Below, one piece after another: positions 34,996 through 48,233 of a DNA stretch of 64,000 bases. Every line of letters begins with the position of its first letter. The stretch's first letter is position 1. The stretch spans positions 61,044,327-61,108,326 of the forward strand of contig OY829539.1 in the NCBI GenBank assembly GCA_963691705.1. The letters are read 5' to 3'. The DNA comes from Viola odorata (lineage: Eukaryota; Streptophyta; Magnoliopsida; Malpighiales; Violaceae). The notes beneath the pieces were generated by a model. The model was not told the origin of the DNA. It did no database searches and saw only the letters and a program-made list of their open reading frames with translations. The translations under genes and the position numbers were made by a program.

Positions 34996-36682
34996 TGATA
35001 GCATGTTTTTATGCATGATTTTCTCCCCATTTTCTCATCAATTCAGGGCATGATTCTGCTAATTTACCCTTGTTTTCATTACTATTGCAGATCAAGGCCT
35101 AAAAAGGGAGTTTAGGCAAAAACATGCATTTTTGGTGCATTTTGAGCGAATTCGAGCTTCAAGACCAAAAGTTGAGGTCCCGAGTCCAAATCAGCGTTCA
35201 AGGTCCCGAATCGGATTCTCCATTCGGGCCCCCGAAGGGCAAAGAACGGCATTTCCACGTGTCCTCTCGCCAAAGCTTCCACGTGATCCTCCTGACACTA
35301 TTCTGATGCTCTGCACTGACCACCAAATACCTACCGCTCTGACCAAGTCAGCCCTTGAGCCCAATCCAGACCTGCCAAAGCTGGGAAAATCAGACAACTT
35401 TCTGCTTTTTCAGCTTTGTGCTTTAAGGAGCATGGATCCACTTTCTTAGGCTTTCAATTAATGCATTTTGTCCCTAGTTTTAGGCTGAAGATATTTTGTG
35501 CTTAGAGCTCTAGTATATAAAGGGCATCTACGAGTAGTTTAGGACATATCTTACATCTCTTATCACTTAGCATAATTTATTTAGTTCTAGTTTTCTTAGA
35601 CTTCTCTCTAGTTTCTCTCTCTAGTTCTTGTTAGCTCATCTCCAAATTTGCCGTCGGGCTTCAAACGGAATTTAGTAACAAAGTTTTCTTCCCTTAATCT
35701 ATTTACTTATCTATTATGCTTTCTTCAATTATTATTTGTTCATCTCCAAGTATGAGTAGCTAAATTATTAGTTCTTAGCAAGGGTGATTCGAGGGTTGCA
35801 AGGGCAGATTCGAGGCCTTCATGTGCTTAATACATTCTTGATGCCATATTCAATTATCCATCGTTTTAACTACATCTTTGCATGATATAATTTGAGGCTT
35901 GATCAACTGATAATTATCTTATGTGAATGCTGCCATTCGTGTGGTGAATACGGAAGGAAAATTGCATGAACCAAGTAGGCATCTGTTTAGTCTTGACTGT
36001 GTCAAAGTGGTCTCGAATAGATAGGGTGTGTAATTGATTAGAGCGGGGTCACGAGCCTGACAAACTGAGGGACTTTTAGCTATAGATCTGTCTTTTCTTT
36101 GCTTCATGGGCAGTTTGAGTATGGCCCTCCCGCATTCGTGCCTGGAGGGATGGCGAACTGTCAAGACTACCTCATATGTAGAAACGGGGGTAGTTTCTCT
36201 TAAGAGAAAAGTAGGGGATATCCGAGGAATCTGGTCCCTATGTCATTTCTATGATGTCTTGAATAGAATATCTTTGTGCTGATGACGATCGGGCCCCCGA
36301 ATGCAACCCAAGAATGCCTTTGCTAAGAATCCTTCTTTATCTGATTATTTGTGCTTATTCCACTTTCTGTTTTATTAATTCTGAATTTGTGTACTGGCTT
36401 GCTTTATTTTATCATTCAGGACCCCGAACTGACACCTCAAGGTCCCGAATACTGCTTTCCTAGATAACAATTGTTAGCTCCCAAATCTGCCTTGGCTAAT
36501 TTGTTTAGCCAAGTAAAACCCCCCCTGATTGTTACTTTTCGTGCTTTTCTCCCCCGAATTCATTCAAGACCTTAGATCAGTCTCTCACAATCCGTGTGTT
36601 CGACCCTGACTACCACTGTACACTATATCTCTTGTGCACACACGTTTTCAGGCACTATAAATCTCTATTTAACTGACGATCA
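34996..36682 (+). mobile_element. 3' LTR of element A (right arm)
   Basis: TGATAGCATG .. GACGATCA, 1687 bp. TATA box TATATAAA at 35514-35521, with a transcription start expected about 30 bp later. The LTR ends directly against codons of the WAK-like gene. Confidence 0.9.
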
Positions 36683-38885
36683 TTGACCTGTCAGGAACTC
36701 CATTCTACTTCTCCAACGAGCACAATCGATTCACCGCTATGGGTTGCAACAATATGGCGACGTTTGATTGGCAAAGTGGTGCACCTATTGGTAGGTGCCT
36801 ATCTATTTGTAATGGAACTATGCAAGGGAAAGGTTGCTATGGCATCAAGTGCTGCCAAACTACTATTCCTGATCGCATGGATTCTTTTAAAGTAACCATG
36901 TCACCAGTTGAAAATCTGAATATTTCCGGTGGAAACTGTAACTCCGCGTTCATGGTTGATCAATCTTGGCTCGATTCTTTAAACACACTGGATGGTGTGC
37001 CGACAATGGAATCTGTTCCAGCTGTGCTACGGTGGGCATCGCAGCGAGAAGCATGTGACGTCGTTAATGGAAAGCCACCCTCCACTTTTTGTAGCAACAA
37101 TGGTTTTTGCTGGTCACAACTTGGCCAAGATCAATTCTGTGTTTGCTCCCCATCTAACCCTCTATTGCCTCGTAGTAACATCAATTACACAATCGGACAT
37201 TGTCCAGGTAACAAAGTTATTCATTTCTTGTCATCCTTCAATTAGTTTCAAGCTCCAATACGAATACGAGAATCTCTGTTATACCCATTTATGGTCATTC
37301 AATGTGCTTTACAGATAGAGGAATACATAAAACATAGCAAAATAAGAAATTGAAAATTGTTCGTTGAAATGGTTCGGTTGGAAATTTCCGGAAAGGCTAA
37401 TAATACCCTTTTGTTCAGGTACCGTGAAGGATTGCATATACAATACCGCTAGTTGTTCTAGGATCTTCACTTCAGGCTCCAACTGCCCCTGTCCAGAAGG
37501 GTACGATAGTCAAAATAATGGCACTACATGCATCAGAAGAGGCCCATATATAATAGACCCATCTCCTCCTTCTAAAGCTATCTTTATAGGTAACCAACTC
37601 CTTTCTAGTATGATATTTACATGGGAAACTCGTTGGAATATACTATGATGTTTACATGGGAACTTGGTACTGGTGTGCAGGTTGTTTATCAGGTTTCGGG
37701 TTCCTATTATCCCTTTTTGGTTCCTGGTGGCTGTACAAGGTGATGAAAATAAGAAATGCAGCAAAGCTCAGACAACAATATTTCAAAAAGAATGGTGGAC
37801 TACTATTAGAACAGCAAATGTCTGGAGGAGGAAACAATGTTGAGCAGATGAATTTGTTTGATTCTAAGGAATTGGGGAAGGCGACTGATCAGTACCATGA
37901 AAATCGAATCTTGGGTCAAGGAGGCCAAGGAACTGTTTACAAAGGAATGCTGACAGACGGAAGAATTGTAGCTATCAAGAAGTCCAAAGTTGAAGATGAA
38001 GGCAGACTTGAGTTTATAAATGAGGTCGTTATTATGACACAAATTAACCATAGAAATGTGGTTAAACTCCTCGGATGTTGCTTAGAAACTGAGGTATCTA
38101 TGCTAGTCTACGAATTCGTTCCTAATGGGACATTGTTCCAGCATTTACATGATCCAAATGAAGAGTTCCCAATCACATGGGAAATGCGTTTACGCATTGC
38201 CTCAGAGGTTTCAGCAGCTGTGTCTTATTTGCATTCAGCAGCCTCTATACCTATTTATCATCGCGACATCAAGTCTACAAACATACTTCTGGATGATAAA
38301 TATAGAGCAAAAGTATCTGACTTCGGTACCTCGAGATCTATCAGCATTGATCAGACTCATTTGACCACTCGGGTATTGGGAACATTCGGGTGCTTGGATC
38401 CAGAGTACTTCCAATCAAGTCAATTTACAGAGAAGAGCGATGTTTATAGTTTCGGTGTGGTACTTGTGGAGCTCTTAACAGGACAAAGAGCTATCTCTGC
38501 AACTCAAACTGTTGAAGGAAGGAGTCTAGCAACATATTTTCTTGATACAATGGAGCAGGAAGGCTTGTTCAAGATTCTTGATGCTCGTGTGCTTAAAGAG
38601 GGTGCGAAAGAAGAGATCACGATGGTAGCTAACTTGGCAAAACGATGTCTGAACTTGAACGGGAAGAAGAGACCAACCATGAAAGTTGTGGCAATGGAGT
38701 TAGAAGGGATTCGATCATCGCAAGGAGCATATTCCACGATTTACGAAGAGAATGAAGAGGTCGAGTATGGTATAGTTGACATGGAAGGGTCATGGGATTC
38801 TACTTCTGCAAGTGGTAGCATGCTGAATAGCAATGTCTCTATCCATGTTCCTGATGAGCATCCTCTACTTTTCCACACTCGTTGA
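36683..38885 (+). pseudogene. Wall-associated-kinase-like receptor, 5'-truncated by LTR A (right arm)
   Basis: Exons 36683-37207, 37419-37589 and 37681-38885. In this arm the kinase domain keeps every key residue visible to me: Gly loop at about 37911-37946, catalytic HRD at 38259-38267, DFG at 38319-38327 and EKSDVYSFG with Asp at 38439-38441. The extracellular part starts mid-domain (DLSGTPFYFS) because LTR A replaces everything upstream; the first internal Met is at 36739. WAK-like receptors sense pectin fragments through the lost module. The front exon may lie on the far side of nested elements A and B, past the gap, so the gene could be split by insertion rather than deleted. Confidence 0.85.
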
Positions 38886-39345
38886 CATGAAGTTTAGAAA
38901 AGATGTCGAAATGACAGGAAAAATTCATATTATTAAACTGATTCTCATTTTTTCTTGAGAACTATTTTGTATGATTATCAAAAATTACTTTATGGATTTT
39001 GATTTTAAACATTAGGTCTGCCAACATGATGGGTGCAGATTTTCTATTGAAGATGAAAGAAATGATTACCGGTAACTTCAAGACACACTTCCAACAAATT
39101 ACTACAGACAAAGAATGGGTTTAAAAGAGAATCTAGATATGTTCCAATTCTTTTATTATCTTTATTTTACTATGTTCAAGTTGTTTCTACAAAAGAGCAT
39201 GCAACAAAACAATTACAAGATGAATACAATGTAAGTTAACAAATATGTTCGTATCGAGCTATAAAAGCTGCGGGATTAGGAGGTTAAGCAGACCTTATCA
39301 CTAGATAGCGGGGTATATCAAGCAAGGGGAGATGATGGGAGTTTT
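38886..39345. other. Intergenic 3' of the WAK-like kinase (right arm)
   Basis: Presumed 3' UTR and spacer. Nothing else is recognised. Confidence 0.6.
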
Positions 39346-39694
39346 GTGGGTAATGTTTCATGTCATTTTGATGTTATCGCTGTGCAAAGCAGTAGCTTTA
39401 ATCAGTGGGCTTGCTTTGTCGAATTTTACAGACCAATGTGGAATGTCCAAATCCCCTATCCTTTCGGAATGGGGAAAGGATGTTACATGACTCCAAGTTT
39501 TGAGGCAAAGGAAGAGTCCAACTATGAAATCATTGGCAATGCTGTTAGAGGGGATTAGGCCATCCCACCGAACTTCTGCGACTATTCATGTGGATGTTTC
39601 TTATGATACTAGTTTTGGCAGTTCGTGTGCCTCCTTGTTCCTGTGGGAGAGAAATTGGATGAGCATCCTCTGCTTTTCCACATTCGCTGGATGA
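39346..39694 (+). pseudogene. Scrambled WAK-like receptor fragment (right arm)
   Basis: Mirror of 15488-15836: front of a GUB_WAK module (VQIPYPFGMGKGCYMT) joined in a shifted frame to a kinase C-terminal end (RKSPTMKSLAMLLEGIRPSH). It lies in the same orientation as the kinase and downstream of it, as expected of a decayed tandem duplicate. Confidence 0.75.
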
Positions 39695-40228
39695 TTGAAG
39701 AATATGTTTAGATCTAATGTGTTTCCATGCACTTGATTTTTACACGAACTGCAATCATGTATTTAACTGCAAAAAGTAATGATACCACTAATTCAACAAA
39801 AGTTTGAATTTGTACAAGCTGTAAGACTTACCTGGAAAATCTAGTCTGAAAATCTTAACATTGCCAGAGTATCATGTTCCTGCGTTTCAAGATGTAAAAG
39901 CCTCAAAAATCACGATTGGGCGACTGAACAGCCAACTTTTAGTTTAGAATTTGTGTCGCATTCAGATTCTTGTAACGTAGGAACAGTGGTGTATGTACTA
40001 GCCTGACCCAGAAAACCGAAATCTATCAGGAAAATAAATTATAAGAAATTCATAGTAGTAGTGAATCCAATCCAACTAGCGTACCTGTGCGAAGCCAATA
40101 GAAAATATCGCCCAAACAACATTAAAAAATTTCAACCTTTTCCTTGCTACAAACCGATAAGTAGTCTTCTTCATTTCTCCTTTCGAAAGGTTTTTAGGAG
40201 TGTTTAAAAAAGTGATTATTATGGCCTT
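39695..40228. other. Intergenic (right arm)
   Basis: No gene recognised. The mirror of the small 82-codon ORF starts at 40450 on the minus strand and is stopped here at 40229. Confidence 0.6.
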
Positions 40229-40381
40229 TTATGAAGAATCATACAGTTCAATGAATTCGTCAATTAATGCCAACGCGCCTATTCTATTACATTCCTTTCT
40301 TTTTTTATGGTGAACCTGTCCCATAGCCCGAATCCGGGAATGGTGATGTCTCGTCTTGACATGGCTTACCCTAAACGGCTT

Positions 40382-40975
40382 TAAGGTGTTTTTTCTCCGT
40401 TTATGGGTTAATTGGGCGTTTGAGCGTAAACGACGTCGGGTCGTCACCAACTGCGGTCTGCGGAACAGACATGTTCCTCTTCATTCCTCAATCTGGTAAA
40501 GAAAAAACTTCTCTGCTTCGTGTTCTTAACTTTGTTCTTGTTGGAACTTGCAATTTAAGTCCTTTACTGTTTGTTTCCGCTTCTATTCATGAGAGAGAAG
40601 TATTGGGTCCTTTCGATTTACTAACTTTTTTGTCCTGCTGATTCTCCTTATTGTTAATTTGGGTCCTTTCCAATTCAATCTAGCATTTCTCTCTTATAGT
40701 TAATTAGGGTTTGTTTCCTTCATCACTCCATCATCTGTGATAGTGCTGCCTTCTAATCTCTTGGTTGCTTCATCTAATTTAGTGAGTAAATTCATCAATT
40801 CAATGCCCAAAAATGGTTTGGTCTCTTTAATTTAGTTTTGCATTGTCATTTATCTTCTGTTTTTATTGTTTTGGCCATCGGGAGTTATCTGCTAAGGGAT
40901 TTCAAGGTAATCTTCTCCATGGCTAGATAAGCACTACTTTTTAGTTTTCACTTAATAAATGGCTTCCTTCCCATA
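40382..40975 (+). promoter_or_regulatory. Probable promoter and 5' UTR of endonuclease V (right arm)
   Basis: The region between the divergent small ORF and the endonuclease V start. A short upstream ORF (ATG GCT TCC TTC CCA TAA, 40959-40976) overlaps the presumed start codon by one base and could dampen translation. No clear TATA box. Confidence 0.35.
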
Positions 40976-43381
40976 ATGACTGGCCCAATGCGCAGGAGAC
41001 AAAAGATGTTTGGCAGAGGAGGAGGCGGAGAAGAACAAGAAGGTTGCGAAGCGGCATCATCAACTGCATTAGAAACGGGCAAGTGGATAGTGTGTTTATT
41101 ATGACAAGTATTTGAACTCAAATCACACTTAACTGATTACTGGTGATGGATGAATGATCTTAATAGTACTTTGTGATGCACCCAGGGTTCAAGATTCGCT
41201 CAAGAAGCAACTAATCATAGAGGATGATTTTGCGTGGAAGCTTCCAATTCCCAGAACCACTTGTCATAAGATTGAAGAAGAGGTCGAAGAAGAAGCGGGA
41301 GCTGCATGCCAGCTCAAGTATATTGGTGGAGTTGATATCAGCTACTCAAAGGAAGACCCATCCTTTGCTTGTGCGACGCTTGTAGTGTTGGAGCTCCACA
41401 CCCTCCAACTTGTGTATCAGGACCACGCTCTTGTCAAACTCAATGTCCCTTATGTTCCTTCCTTCCTAGCCTTTCGCGAGGTTCCAAAATCTTTTCTTCT
41501 TGTCCTTTCATTATTTTCTTTGGTTTTAGATGTATTAATCTTATGTTCCTGCATTCATTTCTCGTGTGAACCTAATTTTGAATTATGCTCAGATAGGAAC
41601 TTGTTAGTTAGAATGAAAATTTTCCCTACTTAATTGACGTAATCTTCTGTCCCCTCACTTGGTTTCCAGCTGTAAATTACTACAATGGCTGATCATTTTC
41701 ATCTGTCATCAAGCAAACTAGGATCGAGGAAACACATTTTCTTGAGAAAGTTTTCATTCTAACTAACAAGTTTCACTTTCTCGTGTGAAACTCAATGTCC
41801 CTTATGTTCCTTCCTTCCTAGCCTTCCGTGGGGTTCTGAAATATTTTCTTCTTGTTTTTTCTTTTGTTTTTGATAGACCATGTATACTCTTAATGCTAAA
41901 TTTCCAATCTTTATGTTCTTTCATTCATTTTCTTGTGAAATTAATTGCACTCTCATTCTGCTGTTTTTCTCCTTCTTTTGGGTGTGCTCTTTCCTCCTTG
42001 TTGTAGGCTCCTATCCTTTTACACCTTCTGCACAAGATGAAAACCAACTCCAATCCTTTCTACCCCTAGGTGTGTGCGCGTGCGTATGTGTATGTAAGTA
42101 TGTTTGTATGTACTCCACACCAATCTTAATCTCTTTTTGATTTACAGGTACTCATGGTTGATGGCAATGGATTGCTCCATCCCAGAGGTAAAAGTCTCTT
42201 TTACTTCGTCTTTTGTTATTATCTCATTAAATTCACTTTCTCCTCGTCACACTTCCTACATGCCGTTTTTGTTTAGGTTTCGGCTTGTCTTGTCATGTTG
42301 GTGTTCTGGCTCAACTTCCCACCATTGGGATTGGAAAGAATGTACATTCTCCTAATTTCCTGCCAATTGGGATTTGTTACTTATTATTTCTTCCTTTGTG
42401 GTGCTAATTTAGCAAGTGCTGTTATAATTAACTTCCGTACCAGTTCTCTTCCCTTTATTGGATGTTCTTTCAGCTGTCTTTGAACAAGTTTCAATTTTCA
42501 TGTCTCAGTTGCATAACGTTGATGGTCTTACTCAATTCAGAGTGAGACACCTTCTTCAAGCCAAAGAAAATGAAGGTGAAGATTTTGTTGCTTTGGTGGG
42601 TGCTTCTGGGCATTTGTGGGGAGTGGTAAGCGAAGAATCTGCATTTCATGTACATGGGACACTGGAAAATAAATTAACCATTGATATTCATCTTTCTGTG
42701 CTGATAAGAATCAGTATTTCCTTAGATATCACGCAGAACTTTAACTAGAGTGGATGAATGTTAACAAGCCATCCAGTTCTCTTCTGGATGCTTTTTCTCA
42801 GCAGTCTGCATCAAATCAATTTCTTTCTCTCTTTGTTCTCTGCTACAGGCAATGAGATCAACCAGTGGTTCAGAGAAGCCTATATTCGTTTCAGTTGGTC
42901 ACCGAGTATCTCTCGACACTGCCACCAAAATCGCCAGAATGACATGCAAGTATCGTGTGCCAGAGCCTATCCGACAGGTGAAGTGTTTTACTGCCAAAAT
43001 GATGTTTTTGACTTGGAACTGCAAGTGCTTGTTGACTTGTTTCACTTTATTTTGTTTCGCTTCATGCTGTGGAGTGTGGAGCTATGATATTGAACTTTTG
43101 GATCGTTGCATTGGGTGTTCTATATTAACTGCAGGCTGACATACAATCAAGGGCTCACCTACGGATGCATGAAACAAGAATGCTGAAACAGTGCAGTTGC
43201 TTGAATCTGGTAAGCGACTTCTTTTTTTGTTTTGTAGTGTAAGTAGCTTTATGTCATAGAATTGGTACAATGTTTTTTTCGGTATGTTTTGTCAGTGTGT
43301 GGAATATCAACTTGTGAAAATCAATTATAGGATACTCTGACACATGGAGAGATCGAAGTCTGCAGTACCGCTCTGAAGTAG
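40976..43381 (+). pseudogene. Endonuclease V, nonsense codon at end of exon 3 (right arm)
   Basis: Exons 40976-41082, 41186-41480, 42007-42069, 42148-42187, 42277-42341, 42509-42625, 42849-42977, 43135-43209 and 43331-43381, which would give 313 residues. Catalytic segments GGVDISY, FLAFRE, VDGNGLLHPRGFGLSCHVG and SVGHRVSL are all visible. Codon 155, the last of exon 3, is TAG (42067-42069) where the left arm has GAG; it falls between the catalytic Glu and the second catalytic Asp, so a truncated product would be inactive. Exon 6, frameshifted in the left arm, is intact here. Each arm is thus damaged at a different place. The exon 1 donor at 41083 is the weakest call. The enzyme family acts on inosine-containing nucleic acid. 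Confidence 0.82.
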
Positions 43382-44857
43382 GCAATGTACGTGGGAAAAA
43401 CTTGCCGGCTGCCATCTCTTATAGCGACTGAATTGTTGAAGAAAGCAAATCCTTTGGGAAATCAGGATTTGACATCGACTCGAGTGTCCAGACCATCTTT
43501 TGTTAGGGCTGCAGGTTGGATGTTCTGAAGAGCTGGAAGAGTTGGTCCTAGAAAGCTTCCATTGCATCATCATCATGTCAACGGTTCGTTACCAACTGCC
43601 AAATACCTCTCTGTAAATCAAAGGAGCTCAAAATTCACAGCAGTATAGTGGTTGGCATCTCTAAAATATACTAATAAACAATGGCGATTGCAATGACATG
43701 ATATCTTTTAAATCATTGAAAAAAAAGAACACCACCAAGTTGGAATGGAATAAATGTTTTTCTATTAACCCATAATATTTTTAACAACAAAACACCACCA
43801 ATTTGCCTAAACCCTCAAAGTTTTACAATTTCCTAAAAAACATAAAAAAAAACACTGGCCTTCCTTTCGAACATACACACTTTACATTTTCATAGACACT
43901 TTGATAGGAAAAAAGGTACCTCAAACAACCATTTCAGCTTCCTTAATAGTGGAAGGGATCCCAATATCCAATTATTTTAGTTTTGGAGCCTGTGGCCAGT
44001 TTCCAATATTTCCATGTGTCAATTTCTATTTTTTTCATACTTGTTTTTTAGAATAAATTTTTATTTTTAATTTTATTATTATCAGGATAATAATGTTGAA
44101 ATAATATTGGAAAAGAAAAAAAGAATAGTAAATTATGAGTTCGTAACTAATTAATAATATAACCAATTTTTGATCTAATTTTAGAATTGGAAATTCAAAT
44201 TATTTTTTATTTATTTCTTCAAAGTTTTATAATCAAATTTTGTACTCTCTCCGTCCATAAATATTTGACGTTTTAGCTCAAAAACGCTGTCCTTTTTTAA
44301 TTGACGCCATTAGCATCTGTGTCCACTTTATTTATGTTTTGTCAAAATTACCCTCAAACGACCTGTCGTTTTCTGGTCGAACAATGCGTCACACATGACC
44401 TCGAATTTGTTAGATTGAAAGCGAATTGGGCCCACTAATCTAAAGACCAGACCCAGCCCAGTTAGCCCAACCCATCCAAACTATTCCTACCGGAGTTTTT
44501 ATAATTAACTTGAACATGTTTGCCATAGTGAAATTCAGGCATTTTGCTTACAGGGACTCAATTGAGAAAAATGGACCAATATTGGAGTGAAAATGACTGT
44601 TATGCCTTAAGCAAAGAAAAACTTACCGTTTCATTTTATTGACTATGGTAATTTATTAATGAGAAGTATTACAAGTGAGCTGTTTTTGTATTAAAAATAT
44701 ACTTTTTTTCTTATTCTGAATTTTATGTTCTAATACACAGTAAAAATGACAGCAATGTTGCTCCAAGAAGCCACTTCAGTTGAATTGATCTGCTACTCGA
44801 ATACGCAGAGTTCGATTCGCGAGCAGAAGAGCCACCAAGGCCTGGTGCATTACCAAG
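43382..44857. other. Intergenic region between endonuclease V and PI-PLC (right arm)
   Basis: Mirror of 10326-11802. It includes the untranslated GPI-signal remnant at 44723-44857 and a Stowaway-like MITE terminus at about 44240-44254. No other gene. Confidence 0.7.
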
Positions 44858-47343
44858 CTAAGGTATGTTGCATGCTCCAAAGGTCATATTAGACTACACA
44901 AATAAGAAACAAAGAAGATAAAAATGTTAATAATGACCATTTCCTCTCATTTAACGTTAAAATGCATCCCTCTAGATTGAAGTGGATGTTGAAGAATAAT
45001 ACCTTGCACAATGCGATATCTCCGCACCCGCAAACAAGATGGCCATTTGCAATATCCACTGCAGCTGGTGCTCCCCCGCCATCGCTCCTCTGCAATGTTC
45101 GTAAATTGGTCATTCATGTTCTGAATTTGATTTGTTATAGAGAACTTTTATGGAACTACTTAAAATGGCATAAGGGTGTCATTCTATACCTTGTAAAAAT
45201 CAACAGCGATGAAATTAGGCCATCGATTACCGGATGCTTGATAACACGTATTCATCGCGTCGATCAATTGAGCAGAATTGTCCTTGCAAGCTCCAAGGAT
45301 ATTTGGAGCGTTAGGAAAATGGTTCACCAAAACCAGTGACCTACTTGTTGTAGTCATGGCAAATGATTCTCCGCGATTCGGACACGAACCCTTTTCCATT
45401 CCACCATTCCCATCTGGAAAATTTCCAACATTCATCAATAAAATAATTTCTCATTATTCAGGAAAAAAAATAGAAATCTCCACAGTCCACTCACATTGAT
45501 TTTCTACAACATATCTCCACTGATGAGCAATTCCTTCAGAAGCCTCCTTAGATGACTTTGAAGTAAACACCACCAACCTCTGGTTCTTCTGAACCATATC
45601 ATCAACTGTTGGCCAATCTCCACCGTTTTTCGGCATCCTTGATGCAGGAAACCAGAATTTTCTCAAGCCAGCAGCATCAAACACATTAGTTAGACCATTT
45701 GGGGACGAAACATAGTCCTCGATGAAAATGGTGACGATTTCTGATGGATTTTCTTCTAGAAACACACTAACCTGTTTCAGAACATTGACTGCTGGTGTCT
45801 ACCATTCAAAACCAGATAAACAAATTAGTTATAGTCTGCGCGCATAAGATTCTTTTTAAGGAAACAAGACAAACGTTGGATCTAAACTTACGAAAGCTGT
45901 GAACTCGTGACATTTTCCTCCGTAAGAGTGACACAACCAAATGTCATTCAGATAGTCATACATGTCTAGCATCAAACCTCTGACACCATTCTGCAATACA
46001 AAACCATTTTCTGAATAAAGCCTAACAAGAAAGAGACAAACAAAAAGAATGACAACTAAAGAACTAATTAAATACCAAAATTGATAAACAAGTTAGTAAA
46101 AAGGCCAAACAGCAAACATGCATTACTTAAACAAATGATCTAATGAAGTAAAACAGATATGAACAGATAAGAGATATGAACTTGTTGTCTCATTTTCTTA
46201 CGAATTCACATCTTCAATCTTTTTTTTGTATCCACTTGTTTTAAATTATCTAACATGTATGTCACTGATTTTAGTTACAATAGATTAAGCGTGGTTGGGA
46301 ATTTTCCAATCACTTACCAACTTAATTATTCAAGTATAAATGTGGATATCATGCAAACAAAATCACACATTTTAAAATAGTAACAGAAATAATGATCAGT
46401 GTCCAACTCCCAAACACACCTAAGCATGCCATGGAAGACCGAATAAAGTAGGAAAATAATCTGTAATTACGTTAGGCCAAACATTAAATTCCCCCATTTT
46501 TTCTATAATCATGTTGGCGATTATCTACATTAAAATTTTAGACAAAGACATCAAAAAGTTTGGTCTAGGTTATTGGTTAATTTAATGAAACTTTTGGTTG
46601 CTTACAAGAAAACTATACACTACTGTGCTTGCTGCACACAAAATGTTATCAAAAAGTTTCAACTTTCCTGTTTCAATTGCGAAACTTTTCACTTTCAGAT
46701 CTCACTTTTTAGTTCATTTGTTTAGAATTACACGCTTTTATGTTTGCTGTAAAAAAGTAAAAACAAAAGAAAAGAAAGAGAATGGACTAGAGAACATACA
46801 TTTAGCTGGCTTGCAACCGAATCCTCCTGATTAGTGGGAGCAATAACAAAGAACCATTTGTACCTTTTTGATATGACACCAATTTTCGCATATGAATTAT
46901 GGGTTGTGAGCCATGAGTACCTATTGAAAGGCAACCCCTTTACCTAATCAATCAGACCAAAAACAAGAACCCGAAATTACTATATGTTTCAAAAGATTAA
47001 AAAAATGGGATAAAGTTCTCTCCTTTTGTTGATTACTGAAATTTAATTCGTTTTAGTTTTTGCACACCTTTGAAGTTGGGCTCAGCAGCTGCGTTCTTGT
47101 GCATCTTGGCCTCACATTCCAATTTGCCAAACACATTTGGCAGCCGAGCCCCGCGTCACACTTCCTGTTTTCTATACATGTTTGTCCCACCTGATCACAA
47201 CAATTCCATCAGTAACATTGAGATGGATGAGTAAGAAAAATGTATAAAAACAGAAAAGAAAAAGGACCCACCTTTAGAGCAGAGGAGGAACTGAGGAGGA
47301 AAGTTGAAATAAAGATGAAGATGAAGAAAGAGATGGTTGTCAT
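44858..47343 (-). CDS. PI-PLC X domain-containing secreted protein (right arm)
   Basis: The mirror of 7840-10325 with the same exon structure (coordinate sum 55183 throughout): start codon at 47341-47343, stop TAG at 44858-44860. It keeps the signal peptide, the Cys-rich exon 2, THNSY and LCHS histidines and the SDGGG segment near the end. It carries the same in-frame TAG before the GPI-like tail, so this change is fixed in both copies and is not a private lesion of one arm. TATA box mirror at 47449-47456. Confidence 0.88.
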
Positions 47344-47926
47344 TTTAGGTTGTAATTATTTTCTACTCACCAAAGAATTACAATTCTTTGCACTCTCTCA
47401 ATTGCCTTGGTTGCAATTGAATTGCTCTCGGATTGCTTCCAAGCCTTCTATTTATAGATGAATGTTTGGTATGAATTAATACCAAAATGTCAAAATTCCC
47501 ACATGGTGGATGGGCACATGGACAATGCACATGGATCTCATGGATGGATGGATGGTGCATGAACAGTGCGCATGGTTTACATGGAGTTGTGATACGATCC
47601 TAGTTGCCTAGGGGTCGTAGCACGTAATTCTGATCTAGTTTTCGATGCGGATATAAGATAGGACTCACCTTGACAACGTAGACTTGCTAGTCGCTTAGCA
47701 CTAGCCAACCTAGTTCGAGCAATGGAGGTTCCTTGGTCGAGTCAATAGACCTATATCCCTTATGGATATCAATCTAGGGCAAACGAACAAGTGACAAACA
47801 AGTGGGGTTGAACTTTCTAGTTTTACTTGTGATTTTAATCGAATATTCTAACTCAATTAAAGACAAGGTTCACTCGTGAACAATTTGAGAAATACTCTCC
47901 GTATTTAATTATCAAAAAAGGTCTCT

Positions 47927-48233
47927 TTTATACATTTTTCGTACTCATCCATCTCAATGTTACTGATGGAATTGTTGTGATCAGGTGGGACAAACATGTA
48001 TAGCAAACAGGAAGTGTGACGCGGGGCTCGGCTGCCAAATGTGTTTGGCAAATTGGAATGTGAGGCCAAGATGCACAAGAACGCAGCTGCTGAGCCCAAC
48101 TTCAAAGGTGTGCAAAAACTAAAACGAATTAAATTTCAGTAATCAACAAAAGGAGAGAACTTTATCCCATTTTTTTAATCTTTTGAAACATATAGTAATT
48201 TCGGGTTCTTGTTTTTGGTCTGATTGATTAGGT
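47927..48233 (+). repeat. Inverted partial copy of PI-PLC exon 2 (right arm)
   Basis: Near-identical reverse complement of 46943-47248. It is present in both arms, so the local inverted duplication predates their divergence. Confidence 0.9.
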
